Of a DNA stretch of 7,576 nt, positions 5,205-7,576 are shown in pieces. The stretch lies in NCBI GenBank assembly GCA_038750655.1, contig JBCDGZ010000226.1, positions 1 to 7,576 on the forward strand. The letters are read 5' to 3'. Numbering within the stretch: position 1 is the first letter of the stretch; each line of letters starts with the position of its first letter. The DNA is from JBCDGZ01 sp038750655 (lineage in GTDB: Bacteria > Bacteroidota > Bacteroidia > Chitinophagales > Saprospiraceae). The notes under the pieces are model-generated. The model was not told the DNA's origin. It made no database searches and saw nothing but the letters and a program-made list of their open reading frames with translations. Both the position numbers and the translations under genes were made by a program.

Positions 5205-6356
5205 ATGTCAATAGGAAACAGAATATACGCAGAGCTGCGAGGAGATCGCACCATTTGGATGATCGTAGCCATACTGGCCATGCTCTCCATTCTGTCTGTA
5301 TACAGTTCCACGGGGTCGATTGCATTTAAGGAAAGAGGCGGAAATACCGAATTTTACCTCTTCAAGCACTTTATCTTCATCTGTGGAGGGTTGCTGCTGA
5401 CCTACATCTGCTATGTGTTGCACTATACGCAATACTCCAAGCTGGCGCCACTGCTGCTGCTCTGTTCTATTCCCCTATTGGTGTACACCATCGCATTCGG
5501 CGTCGAGGTTAATCAGGCTCGACGCTGGATTTCGGTGCCCTTTGTAGGGCTGACTTTTCAGACCTCCGACTTTGCCAAGATTGCCCTGATCATCTATGTG
5601 GCCAGGGCCATCTCGGCCAAACAGGAATACATCAAGGACTTCAATAGTGCCTTTTTGCCCATTATTGTGCCTATTCTGATCATCGTCAGCCTGATTGCAC
5701 CGGCGGATTTATCTACGGCGATGCTGCTTTTTTTGACCTGCCTGATTATGATGTTTATCGGACGGGTGGATGTAAAGTACATCGTATTACTGCTCTTTTT
5801 GGGCATTGTGGTTTTTGCCTGCCTCATTATCATTGGTCGATTTTGGCCGGAGGTGGTGCGGGTAGAGACCTGGATTACGCGAATGAACGATTTCTTCCAC
5901 AACATGGAAGGAGGATTTCAGATACAGCAGGCAAAGATCGCCATTGCCGAAGGGGAATGGTTTGGTGTAGGGCCGGGCAATAGCTTGCAACGGAATTATC
6001 TGCCGGCCCCTTACTCTGACTTCATTTATGCCATTATTTGTGAAGAATATGGTCTGTTGGGCGGCTTTCTCATCATCGGTTTGTACGTGATGCTGTTTTT
6101 CCGCTGCGTACGCATCGTGACGCGTAGCCCCAAGGCCTTCGGCTCCATACTGGTGCTGGGCTTAGGACTCTATCTGGTCGTCCAGGCCCTGGCCAATATC
6201 GCGGTATCGGTCCATCTGGTGCCCGTAACCGGGCTGACCCTGCCGATGGTCAGCATGGGCGGAACCTCGACGATCTTTTCCTGCATCGCCTTTGGGATGA
6301 TCCTCAGCGTGAGCAGGTATATTGAAACGACGGACCAACAAGTTACACAGGAATGA
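5205..6356 (+). CDS. ftsW: SEDS-family peptidoglycan polymerase FtsW
   Basis: This polytopic inner-membrane glycosyltransferase polymerises lipid II into septal glycan strands with its FtsI-type partner. It has 383 residues and about ten hydrophobic segments. Recognisable SEDS blocks are SVYSSTGSIAF (31-41), ARRWISVPFVGLTFQTSDFAK (105-125), APADLSTA (165-172), and the large extracytoplasmic loop with FQIQQAKIAIAEGEWFGVGPG (238-258). PYSDFIYAIICEEYGLLGG (269-287) follows; D272 corresponds to the conserved catalytic-type Asp of the HTDFIF motif in proteobacterial FtsW. The final block is HLVPVTGLTLPMVSMGG (337-353). FtsW is preferred over RodA because of its place between murD and murG. ATG 5205 has an AGAAGAA purine stretch just upstream. 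It follows a 447-base repeat-rich gap, so it may be transcribed partly from its own promoter. Its stop overlaps the murG start by four bases, suggesting translational coupling. Confidence 0.95.
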   Translation: MSIGNRIYAELRGDRTIWMIVAILAMLSILSVYSSTGSIAFKERGGNTEFYLFKHFIFICGGLLLTYICYVLHYTQYSKLAPLLLLCSIPLLVYTIAFGVEVNQARRWISVPFVGLTFQTSDFAKIALIIYVARAISAKQEYIKDFNSAFLPIIVPILIIVSLIAPADLSTAMLLFLTCLIMMFIGRVDVKYIVLLLFLGIVVFACLIIIGRFWPEVVRVETWITRMNDFFHNMEGGFQIQQAKIAIAEGEWFGVGPGNSLQRNYLPAPYSDFIYAIICEEYGLLGGFLIIGLYVMLFFRCVRIVTRSPKAFGSILVLGLGLYLVVQALANIAVSVHLVPVTGLTLPMVSMGGTSTIFSCIAFGMILSVSRYIETTDQQVTQE

Positions 6357-7444
6357 GAGTAATTATCAGCGGCGGAGGCACTGGCGGGCACGTATTTCCA
6401 GCCATCGCAATTGCCAACGCCCTCAAAGAACAAGAACCGACAATTGATATTCGCTTTGTCGGAGCGAAGGGCAAGCTGGAGATGGAAAAAGTTCCGAAAG
6501 CCGGCTACCCGATCGAGGGATTATGGATCAGTGGTTTTCACCGACAATTGACATTGCGCAATCTGCTTTTTCCCTTCAAGCTGCTCAGCAGCCTGTGGAA
6601 AGCCTTCTGGATTGTGCGCCGCTTTCGGCCACAGGCTGCAGTAGGTGTCGGTGGCTATGCCAGCGGTCCGACCTTGGGTGTGGCCTCGCGCATGGGGATT
6701 CCCTGCCTCCTACAGGAGCAGAACTCCTACGCTGGCGTTACCAATAAGTTACTGGCGGCGAAGGCCCGGCGCATCTGTGTGGCCTACGAAGGGATGGAGC
6801 GCTACTTTCCGAGCAGCAAGATTGTGATGACGGGCAATCCGGTTCGTCAGGACATTTTGCAGCTCGAAGGAAAGCGCACAACAGCCTTGAAGCATTTCGG
6901 CTTTGCGCCCGGGAAGAAGACGCTGCTGGTTTTTGGTGGCAGCTTGGGCGCACGTACGCTGAATCAGGCGATGGCGGCCAGTGCGGCGGCGCTGGAAGCA
7001 GCAGAGGAGGTGCAGGTGCTTTGGCAGGCAGGTAAGCTCTACATCGAGGAGTATCAGCAGACGGCTACAGCGGCTTTGCCGAATGTGCAGATTAGGGCCT
7101 TCATTGATCGCATGGATTTGGCTTACGCCATGGCCGATGCGGTAGTTTGCCGCGCAGGCGCTTTGACCATCTCAGAGCTTTGCCTGGCCGCAAAACCCGC
7201 CATTCTAGTCCCCTCCCCTAACGTGGCGGAGGATCATCAGACCCACAATGCGATGGCCCTGGTGAAAAAGGAGGCCGCGATTATGGTCAAAGATGTGCAA
7301 GCAAAGGCGGAAATGGTCCCCCAAGCATTGGCTTTATTGAAGGATGCGGGACAACAGGAAGCCCTTTCGGAGCATATTCGACAGCTGGGGAGAGCTGAGG
7401 CCGCGAAAAAAATCGCAGCAGAAGTCTTACAATTGATGAAATAA
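6353..7444 (+). CDS. murG: UDP-GlcNAc: lipid I N-acetylglucosaminyltransferase (MurG)
   Basis: This peripheral membrane enzyme (EC 2.4.1.227, GT28 family) adds GlcNAc to lipid I, making lipid II on the cytoplasmic face. Its 363 residues are full length. The N-terminal Rossmann domain carries the glycine-rich loop GGGTGGHVFPA (7-17) with His13, then GVGGYASGP (98-106) and QEQNSYAGVTN (121-131). The C-terminal domain has FGGSLGAR (194-201), AGALTISE (268-275), where Glu275 fits the UDP-ribose-binding Glu, and VAEDHQTHNA (291-300). The ATG overlaps the ftsW TGA as ATGA, so expression is probably coupled. The start is clear because the glycine-rich loop begins six residues in. The next dcw gene in this phylum is normally murC. 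Confidence 0.96.
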   Translation: MRVIISGGGTGGHVFPAIAIANALKEQEPTIDIRFVGAKGKLEMEKVPKAGYPIEGLWISGFHRQLTLRNLLFPFKLLSSLWKAFWIVRRFRPQAAVGVGGYASGPTLGVASRMGIPCLLQEQNSYAGVTNKLLAAKARRICVAYEGMERYFPSSKIVMTGNPVRQDILQLEGKRTTALKHFGFAPGKKTLLVFGGSLGARTLNQAMAASAAALEAAEEVQVLWQAGKLYIEEYQQTATAALPNVQIRAFIDRMDLAYAMADAVVCRAGALTISELCLAAKPAILVPSPNVAEDHQTHNAMALVKKEAAIMVKDVQAKAEMVPQALALLKDAGQQEALSEHIRQLGRAEAAKKIAAEVLQLMK

Positions 7445-7543
7445 TTAAGATCCTCAAAGTTTAAACATGATCTAACCCAAGCTGCGATGAACGAGAGGTG
7501 TGAGGAAAGATTTTGTGAAAAATGCAGCATTGAAGAACAAATT

Positions 7544-7576
7544 ATGCAAAAATTTAAATTAAAAATTAAATATATA
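7544..7576 (+). CDS. possible first codons of murC, cut by the window end
   Basis: ATG 7544 opens a frame of 11 codons (MQKFKLKIKYI) running off the window. In Bacteroidota murC commonly follows murG, and MurC proteins often start with about ten residues before a YFIGIGGIGMS motif, so this fits in length and place. The motif itself is not visible. The same frame is open from 7445, with another ATG at 7487. Only two of the 33 bases are G or C, far below the neighbouring genes, so it may equally be A/T-rich intergenic DNA. Confidence 0.3.
   Translation, partial: MQKFKLKIKYI

Overview
The window is a run of plus-strand genes from a bacterial division and cell-wall (dcw) cluster: the 3' end of a PASTA-containing ftsI-type transpeptidase gene, then murE, mraY, murD, ftsW, murG, and possibly the first codons of murC at the right edge. 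Gene order, the lack of murF between murE and mraY, a MraY of about 425 residues with an enlarged loop, a PASTA-tailed FtsI and the absence of strong Shine-Dalgarno sites all suggest Bacteroidota. A Saprospiria-like lineage is my best guess from the feel of the proteins, but I could not test it.

Layout: 3-560 is the end of ftsI. 561-619 is a short gap holding a 12-codon upstream frame that ends exactly on the TTG start of murE (620-2071). An 81-base gap with a long hairpin (2098-2133) precedes mraY, whose real start is ATG 2153. murD (3438-4757) follows mraY after 7 bases. Next comes the only large gap, 4758-5204 (447 bases). I see no credible gene in it, but it holds two inverted arrays of a 7-base repeat and several short-loop palindromes. 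ftsW (5205-6356) and murG (6353-7444) overlap by four bases. The last 132 bases hold no complete gene; their final 33 bases, almost pure A/T, may begin murC.

The genes work together on peptidoglycan. MurD and MurE add D-Glu and then meso-diaminopimelate to the UDP-MurNAc peptide in the cytoplasm. MraY moves the phospho-MurNAc-pentapeptide to undecaprenyl phosphate (lipid I), and MurG adds GlcNAc (lipid II). FtsW polymerises lipid II at the division site and the FtsI-type transpeptidase crosslinks it. MurE carries the DNPR signature of meso-diaminopimelate-adding enzymes, so a DAP-type wall is predicted.

The protein-coding content is ordinary housekeeping and I found no new enzymatic or defence system. 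The parts worth a second look are non-coding: the heptamer/palindrome element between murD and ftsW, the upstream frame coupled to the murE TTG start, and the hairpin in front of mraY.
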